Below, piece after piece: positions 30,016 to 38,972 of a DNA stretch of 64,000 bases; within the stretch, counting starts at the first letter, position 1, and the number at the start of each line of letters is the position of its first letter. A model generated the notes under the pieces. That model searched no databases, was not told the DNA's origin, and was given only the letters and a program-made list of their open reading frames with translations. Made by a program: the position numbers and the translations under genes. Origin of the DNA: Rhodococcus phenolicus (GTDB lineage: Bacteria > Actinomycetota > Actinomycetes > Mycobacteriales > Mycobacteriaceae); contig NZ_LRRH01000039.1 of assembly GCF_001646785.1 (NCBI RefSeq), positions 1 to 64,000 on the forward strand, given 5' to 3'.

Positions 30016-30578
30016 CAGTTCTCCTTCCTTCGATGTGCGCGGACCTTGTCCCGGTTGCCGCACCGGGCCATCGAGCACCACCGGCGGCTGCCGGCGCGCG
30101 AGGTGTCGACGAAGACGAGCGCGCAGTCGTCGGCGGCGCACCGTTTGACCCTGGCGGCGCGCGGACCGGTGAGCAGGTCGACGGCGTCGCGGGCGAGCGT
30201 CGACAGTGCTCGGTCGCCGGTGATCGGCACGACCACACCGGGCGTCCCGAACTGCGGCGCGATGTCCGGCCGGGCGGCGGCGTCGTCGAGGGTCGTGGTG
30301 TCCGTACCACTCGGCTCGTGGCCGTCGATGCACCGATTCAGGCTGCGCCACACTGCTTCCCGAACGTCCTTGGCCTGCGCGAGATCGTGTGGACCGACGC
30401 GGACGTCGACGACCGGCACGCCCGTCCGGGTGGCGATCCAGTGCGCGAGGTCGTCGGGCGTGTGGAGCGACTCCCAGCGCGCACGCTCCTCCACGCCGCC
30501 GGTGTAGACGAAGTCGACGCACAGGGATCCGGAGTCGACCTCGAAGTCGATTCCGTCGGACGATCGGAGCATCACCAT
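30015..30578 (-). CDS. CGNR zinc-finger transcription regulator (ABATE domain)
   Basis: A 187-residue protein. The N-terminal ABATE-type domain shows LCVDFVYTGGVEERARWESL, and the C-terminal zinc finger has two cysteines in RCAADDCALVFVD, then RRWCSMARCGNRDKVRAHR with the diagnostic CGNR. AAGGTGG precedes ATG 30578. A 23-bp palindrome touches the start codon, suggesting autoregulation. It heads the tight run CGNR-SRPBCC-mftE-mftF-mftG, so it may control maturation and use of mycofactocin. That link rests on spacing only. Confidence 0.85.
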   Translation of the reverse strand: MVMLRSSDGIDFEVDSGSLCVDFVYTGGVEERARWESLHTPDDLAHWIATRTGVPVVDVRVGPHDLAQAKDVREAVWRSLNRCIDGHEPSGTDTTTLDDAAARPDIAPQFGTPGVVVPITGDRALSTLARDAVDLLTGPRAARVKRCAADDCALVFVDTSRAGSRRWCSMARCGNRDKVRAHRRKEN

Positions 30579-30600
30579 GTAACCACCTTAGATGGTTACA
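30578..30600. promoter_or_regulatory. Palindrome overlapping the CGNR regulator start codon
   Basis: TGTAACCA-N7-TGGTTACA has perfect 8-bp arms. It covers the first base of the ATG and its leader, including the Shine-Dalgarno sequence, so a bound protein would block expression of the CGNR gene and those behind it. The nearest candidate protein is the CGNR regulator itself. Confidence 0.6.
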
Positions 30601-30647
30601 GCGATTGCGCAACATGTTCGGGTGAACACGACGCGTAGGCTGCCCCC

Positions 30648-31625
30648 GTGCTGATCGAACCGCGCAGCCTCGACGATCCGGCTGTCCTCGAACTTCTCGG
30701 CGAACTGCAACTCGAATACGTCCACCGCTACGGCGGCCAAGCCGACAACGCCCTGCTCCCGGACGAGTTCGTCGCACCCCGCGGCACCTTCCTGCTCGCA
30801 TGCGACGACGGATGCCCCGTCGGCATCGGCGGCTGGCGCACCCTCGACTCCTCCTACCCCGGTATCCGCGCCGACGACGCCGAGATCAAACGCATGTACG
30901 TGCGGGACACGACGCGCCGCCGCGGGTTCGCCCGCCGTATCCTCGGCGCCCTCGAACGCACCGCCACCGATGCCGGGCGCCGCCGGACCGTCCTCGAAAC
31001 CGGTACCGCGCAACCCGAGGCGATCGCCCTGTACGAGTCGTGCGGGTACACCCCGATGTCCGAGCGGTACGGCCGGTACGCGTACACCGATTTCGCGCGC
31101 TACTACAGCAAACTCCTGCCGCCACTGCGCCTGGCCACCTCCTCGGATCTGCCGCTCCTCCAGGACATCGAACGGGCCGCGGGCGCACCGTTCGCAGACC
31201 TCGGCATGACAGCGGTCGCCGACGACGAGCCGCCGAGCATCGAGGAACTGCAGCACTACTGCGATGCCGGACGTGCCTGGGTACATCTCGATTCGGAGAA
31301 CCGGCCGGACGGTTATCTGCTCGCCGATGTCGTCGACGGCAACGCCCACGTCGAGCAGGTGTCGGTGCATCCCGACCACGCGCGCGCCGGTATCGGAAGG
31401 ATGCTCCTCGAGCACGCCGTGAGGTGGGCCCGCGACCACGGCCACGACGCGATGACCCTCACCACCTACGTCGACGTGCCGTGGAACGGGCCGTACTACG
31501 CCCGACTCGGGTTCCGCGTCGTCGACGACGCGCACCTCACCCCGGAGCTCCGGGAGATCCGGGCGGCCGAGGCGCGCCACGGCCTGGACCGGTGGCCGCG
31601 GGCGGCGATGCGACGCGAGCTCTAG
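30648..31625 (+). CDS. Tandem GNAT acetyltransferase (two GNAT domains)
   Basis: A 325-residue protein made of two GNAT domains. The first (about residues 1-150) has KRMYVRDTTRRRGFARRILGALERTA, the acetyl-CoA loop, and ETGTAQPEAIALYESCGYTPM. The second (about 160-325) has VEQVSVHPDHARAGIGRMLLEHAVRWA and YVDVPWNGPYYARLGFRVVDD. It resembles mycothiol synthase in layout only; the sequence is not MshD-like enough for that name. The start is GTG 30648, divergent from the CGNR gene with a 69-bp gap. The acceptor substrate is unknown. It interrupts the otherwise minus-strand mft region. Confidence 0.82.
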   Translation: MLIEPRSLDDPAVLELLGELQLEYVHRYGGQADNALLPDEFVAPRGTFLLACDDGCPVGIGGWRTLDSSYPGIRADDAEIKRMYVRDTTRRRGFARRILGALERTATDAGRRRTVLETGTAQPEAIALYESCGYTPMSERYGRYAYTDFARYYSKLLPPLRLATSSDLPLLQDIERAAGAPFADLGMTAVADDEPPSIEELQHYCDAGRAWVHLDSENRPDGYLLADVVDGNAHVEQVSVHPDHARAGIGRMLLEHAVRWARDHGHDAMTLTTYVDVPWNGPYYARLGFRVVDDAHLTPELREIRAAEARHGLDRWPRAAMRREL

Positions 31626-31737
31626 ACCGGCCGGAAGGCATCCGCCCGGCCGCCGGCCCGTGTGCACGAGCGGACGACCGGGGACCACGCGGATGAGTTT
31701 GTCAGGACCTCGACGGGACCGGTTCCCGGGGTCGTCG

Positions 31738-33696
31738 TCACAGCGCGGCGGCCGCGCGCATCCCCTCGATGATCGCCGAGTCCAGCCGTCGTGGCGTCAC
31801 CGCATCGCCGACGCAGATCAACCGGAAATTCTCACCGTGCAACTCGTGCCACAGCTCGTCCACCGGTTCCTGATGCGTCGCAACGACGACGTGATCGACA
31901 GTGCAGCAGCTGGTTTCGCCGGTGAGGTGATTCAGCAGGGTCACCTCGACGCCGTCGCCGGTCTCCGCGACCGCAGCGACCACCACGTCGGTCACCTGGT
32001 CGATGCCCTTGTCGTGGGCGCGCCGGATCCAGCCGTTCATTTCCAGGGTGAGGCCGAGGTCCTGTCCGACGATCATGCCGCTGGTGCACACCGTGACCAC
32101 GCACCCGCGGTCGGCGAGCAGTTCGGCGACCGACGTCGCCTGGTGGAACCCGAGGTCGTCGACGACGAGCACCCGCCCGGCCGGTTCGGCGTGACCGTCG
32201 AGCACGTCGCGCACATCGACGACCCGACGTGAGGTCCCCGCCCAGTCCGGCCGTCGGGGCCGGGCGCCGGTGGCCACGACGACCGCGTCCGGCCGGTGCG
32301 CCCGGACTGTCGCGGCGGCGGCGTCGGCGCCCGTGCGGATCTCGACGCCGAGCCGGCGACACTCGGCCTCGAGAGCGGCCACCGCGCCGATCAGCTCGCC
32401 GCGGTGCGGGGCGGTCGCCGCAGAACGAATCTGACCGCCCGGCAGGGTTTCCCGTTCGAGGACCGTGACGGTGTGCCCGCGCTGTGCGGCGGTCACGGCG
32501 GCCTGCAGACCCGCCGGTCCCGCGCCGACCACGAGGACACGCGCGGGCACGGCCGGGGCGGGCAACGGAATCTCCTCGTAGCCGGCGTGCGGGTTGACCG
32601 CGCACCCGATCGGACGCCCCAGCCCGACGCGGCCGATGCAGTCCTGATTGCAGCCGATGCACGGGCGGATCTCGTCGCCGCGACCGCCGAGGGTCTTGCC
32701 CGCGAACCCGGGGTCGGCGATGTGGGCGCGCACCGCCCCGACGAGATCGCAGACCCCGTCGGTCAGGGCGTCCCGGACCTGATCCGGGGTCGTGAACCGG
32801 CCGACCCCGACCACGGGCAGGTCGACAGCGGCACCGATGGCATCCGGCACGAACAGCGAATAGCCGTGTGGTGTGGACATGGGGGCCTCGACGAGATGCA
32901 GGGTTTCGGTGGCGACTCCGACGGACGTGCTCAGGTAGTCGACGGTTCCGGTCGCCTCCAGCAACCGCGCGACGTGCACGGCGTCGTCGATGCCGAGTCC
33001 GCCGGGTGTTCCGTCGTGCCCGCTGAGCCGGACCCCGAGGACGAGCCCGGGGCCGATCGCCGCGCGCACCGCGGTGACGATGTCGAGCAGCAACCTGGCA
33101 CGGCGGTCACGGTCGCCACCGTAGCCGTCGGTGCGCGGGTTGGTGCCGGGAGCGAGGAACGCGCGCAGGATCGACGCCTGCGAACACTGGATCTCGACGC
33201 CGTCGAACCCGCCGTCCGCGCAGCGGCGGGCGACGTCCGCATAGCCCGCGACGAGTTCACCGATCTCCCGTTCGCCGATGGCGACGGGCACCTCACGGAA
33301 CAGCGGGTCCGGGTCCGGTGCGGGCGCCCACAGCGGCCGGCCGGTGTACATGCCGGTGCCTTGCGCGCCGTTGTGGTTGAGCTGGGCGAGAATTCGGGTG
33401 TCGTGGGCGCGTACCGCGTCGGTGAGACGCCGGTATCCGGGCAGCACGTCCGGGTCCCAGCCACGGATCAGCTTCTCGTACGGCCGATCCGAGGGGTGCA
33501 CCGTGTGCTCCTCGGTGACGATCATCGCCGCTCCCCCGCGGGCCCGCGCGACGTAGTAGGCGATGTGCCGGTCGGTGATCTCGCCGTCGACGGCGAAGTT
33601 CGTCAGGTGCGCGGGGAAGACGATGCGGTTGCGCAGCGTGACCGGGCCGAGCCGCAACGGTTCGTGCGGCTCGGCGCCGGTCACGTCGCGCGGCAC
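31738..33696 (-). CDS. Mycofactocin-system FadH/OYE-type flavin oxidoreductase 2
   Basis: A 652-residue 2,4-dienoyl-CoA reductase-like enzyme. The N-terminal OYE barrel (about residues 1-350) begins PHEPLRLGPVTLRNRIVFPAHLTNF. A 4Fe-4S cluster motif follows in CIGCNQDCIGRVGLGRPIGC. The C-terminal FAD/NAD domain shows RVLVVGAGPAGLQAAVTAAQRGHTVTVLERE and ends CVGDAVTPRRLDSAIIEGMRAA. It lies 3 bp downstream of the SDR gene and belongs with a related enzyme at 34547. This class is known from mycofactocin clusters, but its substrate is undefined. Confidence 0.9.
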   Translation of the reverse strand: MPRDVTGAEPHEPLRLGPVTLRNRIVFPAHLTNFAVDGEITDRHIAYYVARARGGAAMIVTEEHTVHPSDRPYEKLIRGWDPDVLPGYRRLTDAVRAHDTRILAQLNHNGAQGTGMYTGRPLWAPAPDPDPLFREVPVAIGEREIGELVAGYADVARRCADGGFDGVEIQCSQASILRAFLAPGTNPRTDGYGGDRDRRARLLLDIVTAVRAAIGPGLVLGVRLSGHDGTPGGLGIDDAVHVARLLEATGTVDYLSTSVGVATETLHLVEAPMSTPHGYSLFVPDAIGAAVDLPVVGVGRFTTPDQVRDALTDGVCDLVGAVRAHIADPGFAGKTLGGRGDEIRPCIGCNQDCIGRVGLGRPIGCAVNPHAGYEEIPLPAPAVPARVLVVGAGPAGLQAAVTAAQRGHTVTVLERETLPGGQIRSAATAPHRGELIGAVAALEAECRRLGVEIRTGADAAAATVRAHRPDAVVVATGARPRRPDWAGTSRRVVDVRDVLDGHAEPAGRVLVVDDLGFHQATSVAELLADRGCVVTVCTSGMIVGQDLGLTLEMNGWIRRAHDKGIDQVTDVVVAAVAETGDGVEVTLLNHLTGETSCCTVDHVVVATHQEPVDELWHELHGENFRLICVGDAVTPRRLDSAIIEGMRAAAAL

Positions 33697-33699
33697 CGG

Positions 33700-34512
33700 T
33701 CAGACCTTCGAGTTGCCTTGGTCGAGCGCCATCTGGCTTCCGGTGATGGTCTTGGCACGGTCGCCGGCGAGGAACAGCACCGCGTCGGACGTGTCGTCGG
33801 GGTCGGCGATGGGCTTCTCGGTGAGGATCGGCGCGAAATTGGGCAGCCAGTGCGGGTACTTCTCGAACATCTGCAGCGCGCCCGGATCGGTGCCCATCGG
33901 TGTGTTCACGCCGTACGGGTGGATCGAGTTGACGCGGATACGGTACTCGCCCAGTTCCTTTGCCGCCGTCTGCGTCATACCGACGAGTCCGAACTTCGCC
34001 GCCGCGTAGTTGATCTGGCCGGGCATGGCCTTGAGCCCCGCGACCGAGCTGACGAGGATGATCGATCCGCCGTTGCCGGCCTCGATCATCGCGGGGGTCG
34101 CCGCCTTGAGGGTCTTGAACACACCGGTGAGGTTGATGTCGATCAGTTCCTCGAACTGGTCGTCCGGCATCTCCCAGAAGCGGTTCCACGAGCAGATGCC
34201 CGCGTTGGCGACGACGACGTCGAGGCGGCCGAACTGGGCGACCCCCTCGTCGACGACGGCCCTGAGCGCGTCACTGTCGCGGACGTCGGCGATCCGGGCG
34301 AGGATCTTGCCGCCGGCTTCCTCGACGAGCCGTACCGTCTCGTGGAAGTCGTCCTCGGTGGCCTGCTCGTAGCTGATGTACTTCGACACGGGCCTGGCGA
34401 TGTCGACGCCGATGATCGAGGCACCCTCGCGTGCGAAGCGCAACGCATGGTTGCGGCCCTGCCCGCGCGCGATGCCGGTGATGAAAACGACCTTGCCGTC
34501 GAACTCGCCCAT
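33700..34512 (-). CDS. Mycofactocin-coupled SDR family oxidoreductase
   Basis: A 270-residue short-chain dehydrogenase. The cofactor motif reads TGIARGQGRNHALRFAREGA, the catalytic residues lie in SSVAGLKAMPGQINYAAAKFGLVG (Ser and YxxxK), and a family-specific insert, GVDIARPVSKYISYEQATEDDFHETVRLVEEAGG, follows strand two. That insert marks mycofactocin-coupled SDRs, which hold NAD tightly and use mycofactocin as the electron acceptor. GAAGGAGAACGCCAC precedes ATG 34512. It sits between two OYE-type genes. Its alcohol substrate is unknown. Confidence 0.92.
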   Translation of the reverse strand: MGEFDGKVVFITGIARGQGRNHALRFAREGASIIGVDIARPVSKYISYEQATEDDFHETVRLVEEAGGKILARIADVRDSDALRAVVDEGVAQFGRLDVVVANAGICSWNRFWEMPDDQFEELIDINLTGVFKTLKAATPAMIEAGNGGSIILVSSVAGLKAMPGQINYAAAKFGLVGMTQTAAKELGEYRIRVNSIHPYGVNTPMGTDPGALQMFEKYPHWLPNFAPILTEKPIADPDDTSDAVLFLAGDRAKTITGSQMALDQGNSKV

Positions 34513-34546
34513 GTGGCGTTCTCCTTCGGTCCGTATATGAAACAGG

Positions 34547-36442
34547 TTACAGTTCCGCGGCGACACGATACCCTTCCCGGATCGCTTCCCGCACCGTCCG
34601 CGGTGCGACACAGTCGCCGACTCCATTGCGCCCCACACCGGCGAGTTTGTCATCCGGTAATCCCGCTGAGCAGTCCACGAGCAGCGCACCCGGGACGGTG
34701 GTCGCCCTCCCCGTGATCGGGTGCGCCAGATGAACTCCCGCCGGGTCGACCGCGCGCACCGTGACACCGCGGTACCGGGTGATGCCGGCACGCCCGAGTC
34801 GTGCGTTCGCGCCGACCAGGTCACCGGTGGGCGCGAGCCGCGAACCCGCGACCGGATCGCACGTCGCGTAGTGCACCCGGTGGCCGAGCCCGGCCAGGTG
34901 TTCGGCGACCGCGACTGCGACGGGCCCGCCGACCGGATCCCACACGAGTATCGTCCGCGGCCCCGCCGGGGGGTGATCCAGAACCCCGCGTGCGGTCGTG
35001 TAGCAGGCGGCGTCGGCAGCGACCGGAAAGCCGGGGGGCCGGGGCCGGCTGCCGGTGGCGAGCACGATCGTGTGCGCGGCGGCGTGAGCAGCGTCGAGGT
35101 CGGCCTCGGTGACGGTGGCGCCGGCGCGCAGGTCGACCCCGGATTCGCGGCATCGGTCCTCGAGCCAGTCCGCGAGGGCCGCGAGCCGGCCGCGTCCGGC
35201 GCCGGCGGCCGCGGTCCGCAGCATGCCGCCGAATCGGTCGCCGCGCTCGCGGACCTGCACGCGGTGCCCGCGGGCGGCGAAGGTGCGCGCCGCCTCGAGA
35301 CCGGCGGGACCCCCGCCGACGACGAGAACGTTGCCGGACCGGCCCGCAGGCGGGTCGATCTCGGACTCGTGCCCGGCTTCCGGGTTGCCGACACATCCGA
35401 CCACCGGATTGTGGAAGTCACGGACGAGGCACGCCTGGTTGCACAGCACACACGGTCGCGGCGCCCGTCCGTCACGCACGGTCGCGACGAGCTCGGGGTC
35501 GGCGATCTGCGCCCGGGTCATCTCGACGGCGTCGCAGACCCCGTCGTCGAGCGCCCGCTGCGCATGGCCGGCGTCGACGATGCTGCCCTGCAGCACGACC
35601 GGCACGGCTCCGTCGACGGCGACGCGGATGCGGCGGCAGGTGTCCTCGTTGAACCCGGGCTCGGTGTGCGCGTCGGGCCGGTACGCGCCGGGGGTGAACA
35701 GGCCGCCGCGCACCACGGTGAGCAGGTCGAGACGCGGTGCCAGCCCGGCCGCGTACCCGGCGGCGAGTTCGGGAGTGATACCGGCCCAGGGCGCGTTCTC
35801 GTCGCAGCTCAGCCGGAGCGCGAGGACCCGGCCGGGACCGAGTTCGCCTCGGACGGCGTCGATCACCCGGCGCAGCAGCAGCGGCCGCTCGGTGCCGTAG
35901 CGGTCGGTACGCAGATTGGTCAGCCCGGAGAGGAACTGCCGCAGCAGCGCACCCGGGCCGGCGTCGAGTTCGACGCCGTCGACGTCCGCGGCGACCGCGA
36001 TCGCGGTGGCTCGGCGGAACCCGTCGACCACCGCGTCGATGTCGGCGACGCTCATCTCGGCGGGAAGTTCCCGCGTCGCCGGGTCCGCTACCCGCGACGG
36101 TGCGTGCAGCGGTGATCGGGTCCAGGCACTCGATCCCTGCAACCCGGTGTGACCGAGTCCGGCGAGCACGAGCGTGCCGTGTGGCCGGCACGCGGTGACC
36201 ACCTCACTCCAGCCCGCGCCGCACTCCTCGGCCAGCGGCGCCCGCTCGTACGGATGGTCGGCCGGGTGCACCGACGCGACCTCGGTGACGACGACACCTG
36301 CACCGCCGCGTGCGCGGCGGGCGTAGTAGTCGACGTGGCGCCGCGAGAGTGACCGTCCCGCAGCAAGATTCGTCTCGTGCGGACCGAAGATCACCCTCGC
36401 CGATGCGGTACGTCCGGCGAGGGTGATCGGGTCTGTGAGCAC
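34547..36442 (-). CDS. Mycofactocin-system FadH/OYE-type flavin oxidoreductase 1
   Basis: A 631-residue enzyme built like its neighbour: OYE barrel (begins DPITLAGRTASARVIFGPHETNLA), iron-sulfur cysteines in CVLCNQACLVRDFHNPVVGC, and a C-terminal flavin/NAD domain with NVLVVGGGPAGLEAARTFAARGHRVQV. It is encoded right after mftD with a 24-bp gap and precedes the SDR gene. The two OYE proteins are clearly related but diverged, which argues for separate substrates. Both classes co-occur with mycofactocin genes; reactions are not established. Confidence 0.9.
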   Translation of the reverse strand: MLTDPITLAGRTASARVIFGPHETNLAAGRSLSRRHVDYYARRARGGAGVVVTEVASVHPADHPYERAPLAEECGAGWSEVVTACRPHGTLVLAGLGHTGLQGSSAWTRSPLHAPSRVADPATRELPAEMSVADIDAVVDGFRRATAIAVAADVDGVELDAGPGALLRQFLSGLTNLRTDRYGTERPLLLRRVIDAVRGELGPGRVLALRLSCDENAPWAGITPELAAGYAAGLAPRLDLLTVVRGGLFTPGAYRPDAHTEPGFNEDTCRRIRVAVDGAVPVVLQGSIVDAGHAQRALDDGVCDAVEMTRAQIADPELVATVRDGRAPRPCVLCNQACLVRDFHNPVVGCVGNPEAGHESEIDPPAGRSGNVLVVGGGPAGLEAARTFAARGHRVQVRERGDRFGGMLRTAAAGAGRGRLAALADWLEDRCRESGVDLRAGATVTEADLDAAHAAAHTIVLATGSRPRPPGFPVAADAACYTTARGVLDHPPAGPRTILVWDPVGGPVAVAVAEHLAGLGHRVHYATCDPVAGSRLAPTGDLVGANARLGRAGITRYRGVTVRAVDPAGVHLAHPITGRATTVPGALLVDCSAGLPDDKLAGVGRNGVGDCVAPRTVREAIREGYRVAAEL

Positions 36443-36466
36443 GGAGTCTCGTATGTCCGGGCTCGA

Positions 36467-37675
36467 TCAGATGCCGAGGTCCCGGCGGAACCCGTCCGGC
36501 ACGAAGACGTCGTCCGGGGTCAGATCGTGGATCGAGTCCTTGCCCAGTCCCACCAGCGCGGAACCGATTCCGCCGCTGAGGATGTCGAGAACGTTCTCGA
36601 CACCGGCCTGACCGTTGGCGGCGAGACCCCACAGATAGGCGCGGCCGATGAGCACCGCCCTCGCACCGAGCGCAAGGGCCTTGACGACATCGCTGCCGCG
36701 ACGGATACCGCCGTCGAGCAGCACCTCGACGTCCTTGCCGACCGCCTCGACGATCGCCGGGAGCGCCCGGATCGGGGCGGGCGTGCCGTCGAGGTTGTTG
36801 CCGCCGTGGTTGGACACCGAGATCGCGGTGACACCGGCGTCGACTGCCCGCTTGGCGTCGTCGACCCGCATCACACCCTTGAGCATGAACGGACCGTCAC
36901 CCCACTGCTCACGCAGCCACGCGACGTCCTCCCAGGTCGGCAGCGGGGTCCCCATCCATTCTCCGTAGGCACCGAAGAAGGTGGGTGCCGCGCCACCGGG
37001 CGGGGTGAGATTCGGCGTCGTGAGATCCGGCAGACCGAGCGACTTGGCCCACTGCAGCATCCACTTCGGGCGGGTGATGCCCTCGGGCGCGAACTTGATC
37101 ATCGCCTCGAGGTTCATCTTCTCCGGGATCGCCGGGCTGCCCCAGTCGCGGCCGTTCGAGAACGACCAGTCCAGGGTCATGATCAGGCCCTTGGCGCCGG
37201 CCGCGCGGGCGCGTTCCATGCGCTGGACGAGCACGTCGCGGCTGCCCACCCAGTACATCTGGAAGAAGGTCTTGTCGTTGACCGCGGCGACGTCTTCGAT
37301 GGACTTGCTCGCGAACGACGACAGGCCCATCGCGGTGCCGCGGGCCGCAGCGGCCCGCGCCACGGCGACCTCACCGTCGGGGTGCACCGCCTGCACACCG
37401 GTCGGCGAGATCATCACCGGCAGAGACACTTCCTGCCCGAGGATGGTCGTGCCCATCTCCCGTTTGCCCGAGAGCCCGGCGACATGCGGAGCGAACCCGA
37501 GCTCACGGAACGCGGCAGTGTTGTCGTCGACGGTCAGGCCCGCTTCGGAGCCGGCGACGAGCGCACCGTAGACGGATTTCGGCAGCCGCTTGCGGGCGCG
37601 CTGCTGCGCGATCGCGACGGTCTCGAACCAGGGGTCCTGGGCCCACGGGTTCTTCAGCCAGGAAGGCTTGGCCAT
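36467..37675 (-). CDS. mftD: Pre-mycofactocin synthase MftD
   Basis: A 402-residue FMN enzyme of the lactate dehydrogenase/glycolate oxidase family. FMN-binding and active-site landmarks are PVMISPTGVQAVHPDGEVAVARAAAARGT, the TLDWSF strand, KGVMRVDDAKRAVDAGVTAISVSNHGGNNLDG (catalytic histidine in SNHGG) and LLDGGIRRGSDVVKALALGARAVLIGRAYLWGL. MftD is known to oxidatively deaminate the cyclised Val-Tyr core to the redox-active alpha-keto amide. It follows mftC after 21 bp. Confidence 0.95.
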   Translation of the reverse strand: MAKPSWLKNPWAQDPWFETVAIAQQRARKRLPKSVYGALVAGSEAGLTVDDNTAAFRELGFAPHVAGLSGKREMGTTILGQEVSLPVMISPTGVQAVHPDGEVAVARAAAARGTAMGLSSFASKSIEDVAAVNDKTFFQMYWVGSRDVLVQRMERARAAGAKGLIMTLDWSFSNGRDWGSPAIPEKMNLEAMIKFAPEGITRPKWMLQWAKSLGLPDLTTPNLTPPGGAAPTFFGAYGEWMGTPLPTWEDVAWLREQWGDGPFMLKGVMRVDDAKRAVDAGVTAISVSNHGGNNLDGTPAPIRALPAIVEAVGKDVEVLLDGGIRRGSDVVKALALGARAVLIGRAYLWGLAANGQAGVENVLDILSGGIGSALVGLGKDSIHDLTPDDVFVPDGFRRDLGI

Positions 37676-37696
37676 TGTCTGTGGTCTCCTCGAGAA

Positions 37697-38941
37697 TTAC
37701 AGTCCTGCGAGCGGGTTCTCGTCGCAGAACTTGGCGGGGGGCTTGGTGAGCAGGGTCAGCGGAACCGGCGCCTGCGGGGTGCGGCGCTCGGCGCGCTTGC
37801 CGGTACGCGAATGGTCGACGCTGGACTGCGGCACGGTTCGATCGGCCTCGAGCGCGGGCTGCCCGTAGCCCTGAACGCATTCGGGGTCCGGGCCGTCCAT
37901 CGGCAGGCCGGTGAAGAACTTCGCGGCCATGCAGCCGCCGCGGCACGCGTCGAAGAAGTTGCACGAGCTGCATGCGCCGGCGGACTGCGGTTCGCGCAGC
38001 TCACGGAACAGGTCGGAATTCTTCCAGACGGAGGCGAACCCGCCGTCGGTGAGGATGTTGCCGGCGTGGAAGTTCTCGTGGATCGCGAAGGGGCACGCGT
38101 AGACATCGCCGACCGGGTCGATCAGGCACACCACGCGGCCGGCGCCGCACAGGTTCAGGCCGGGCAGCGAACCGGCGCCGCTGTCGGCGCCGAACGCGGA
38201 CAGGTGGAAGAACGAGTCTCCGGTGAGCACACCCTCGCCGTGCGCGACGAGCCAGTCGTAGAGCTGCCGCTGTTGTTCGTGGGTGGGATGCAGATCGTCC
38301 CACACGTCGACGGCGCGCCCGGACGGGCGCAGTCGCGTGATGCGCAGGGTCGCACCGTATTTGTCGGCGAGAGCCTTGAACTCGTCGAGCTGGTCGACGT
38401 TCTCGCGGGTGACGACGACGGAGATCTTGGCGTCGCGGAACCCCGCCTCGGACAGGTTCTCGAGCGCACGCACGGCCATCGCGAACGAGCCGGGGCCGCG
38501 GACAGCGTCGTTGACCTCGGCGGTCGCGCCGTCGAGGGAGATCTGCACGTCGACGTAGTCGGAGGCGGCCAGTCGCGCGGCGACCTTCTTGTCGATACGC
38601 ACGCCGTTGGTGGAGAACTTCACGCCCACCTGGTGTTCGGTGGCGTAGTCGACCAGTTCCCAGAAGTCCGAGCGCACGGTGGGTTCGCCGCCGCCGATGT
38701 TGACGTAGAAGACCTGCATGCGCTGCAGTTCGTCGATGATCGCCTTGCACTGCTCGGTGGACAGCTCGTTCGGGTCGCGTTTCCCGGACGAGGACAGGCA
38801 GTGCACGCACGACAGGTTGCAGGCGTAGGTCAGTTCCCAGGTCAGGCAGATCGGGGCGTCGAGGCCCTTCTCGAACTGGTCGACGAGGCGACCCACCTTG
38901 GGTGGCGCGGTGGTGACGGGCGGTTCGAGCAACGAAGTCAT
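37697..38941 (-). CDS. mftC: Mycofactocin radical SAM maturase MftC
   Basis: A 414-residue radical SAM/SPASM protein. The radical SAM cluster is bound by C41, C45 and C48 in the CNLSCVHC motif. Auxiliary cluster cysteines are seen in CGAGRVVCLIDPVGDVYACPF and CSSCNFFDACRGGC. MftC is known to decarboxylate the C-terminal tyrosine of MftA and cross-link it to the adjacent valine. It needs the MftB chaperone, encoded immediately upstream. The length is normal; the C terminus beyond the SPASM domain is variable. Confidence 0.96.
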   Translation of the reverse strand: MTSLLEPPVTTAPPKVGRLVDQFEKGLDAPICLTWELTYACNLSCVHCLSSSGKRDPNELSTEQCKAIIDELQRMQVFYVNIGGGEPTVRSDFWELVDYATEHQVGVKFSTNGVRIDKKVAARLAASDYVDVQISLDGATAEVNDAVRGPGSFAMAVRALENLSEAGFRDAKISVVVTRENVDQLDEFKALADKYGATLRITRLRPSGRAVDVWDDLHPTHEQQRQLYDWLVAHGEGVLTGDSFFHLSAFGADSGAGSLPGLNLCGAGRVVCLIDPVGDVYACPFAIHENFHAGNILTDGGFASVWKNSDLFRELREPQSAGACSSCNFFDACRGGCMAAKFFTGLPMDGPDPECVQGYGQPALEADRTVPQSSVDHSRTGKRAERRTPQAPVPLTLLTKPPAKFCDENPLAGL

Positions 38942-38972
38942 GGGCTGGTCCTTGCGTGGGCTGGTCCGGGTC

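Noticed and set aside
30648-31625. Mycothiol synthase MshD
   Set aside because: The double-GNAT layout fits, but sequence segments do not match MshD and there is no supporting context, so I call it only a tandem GNAT protein.
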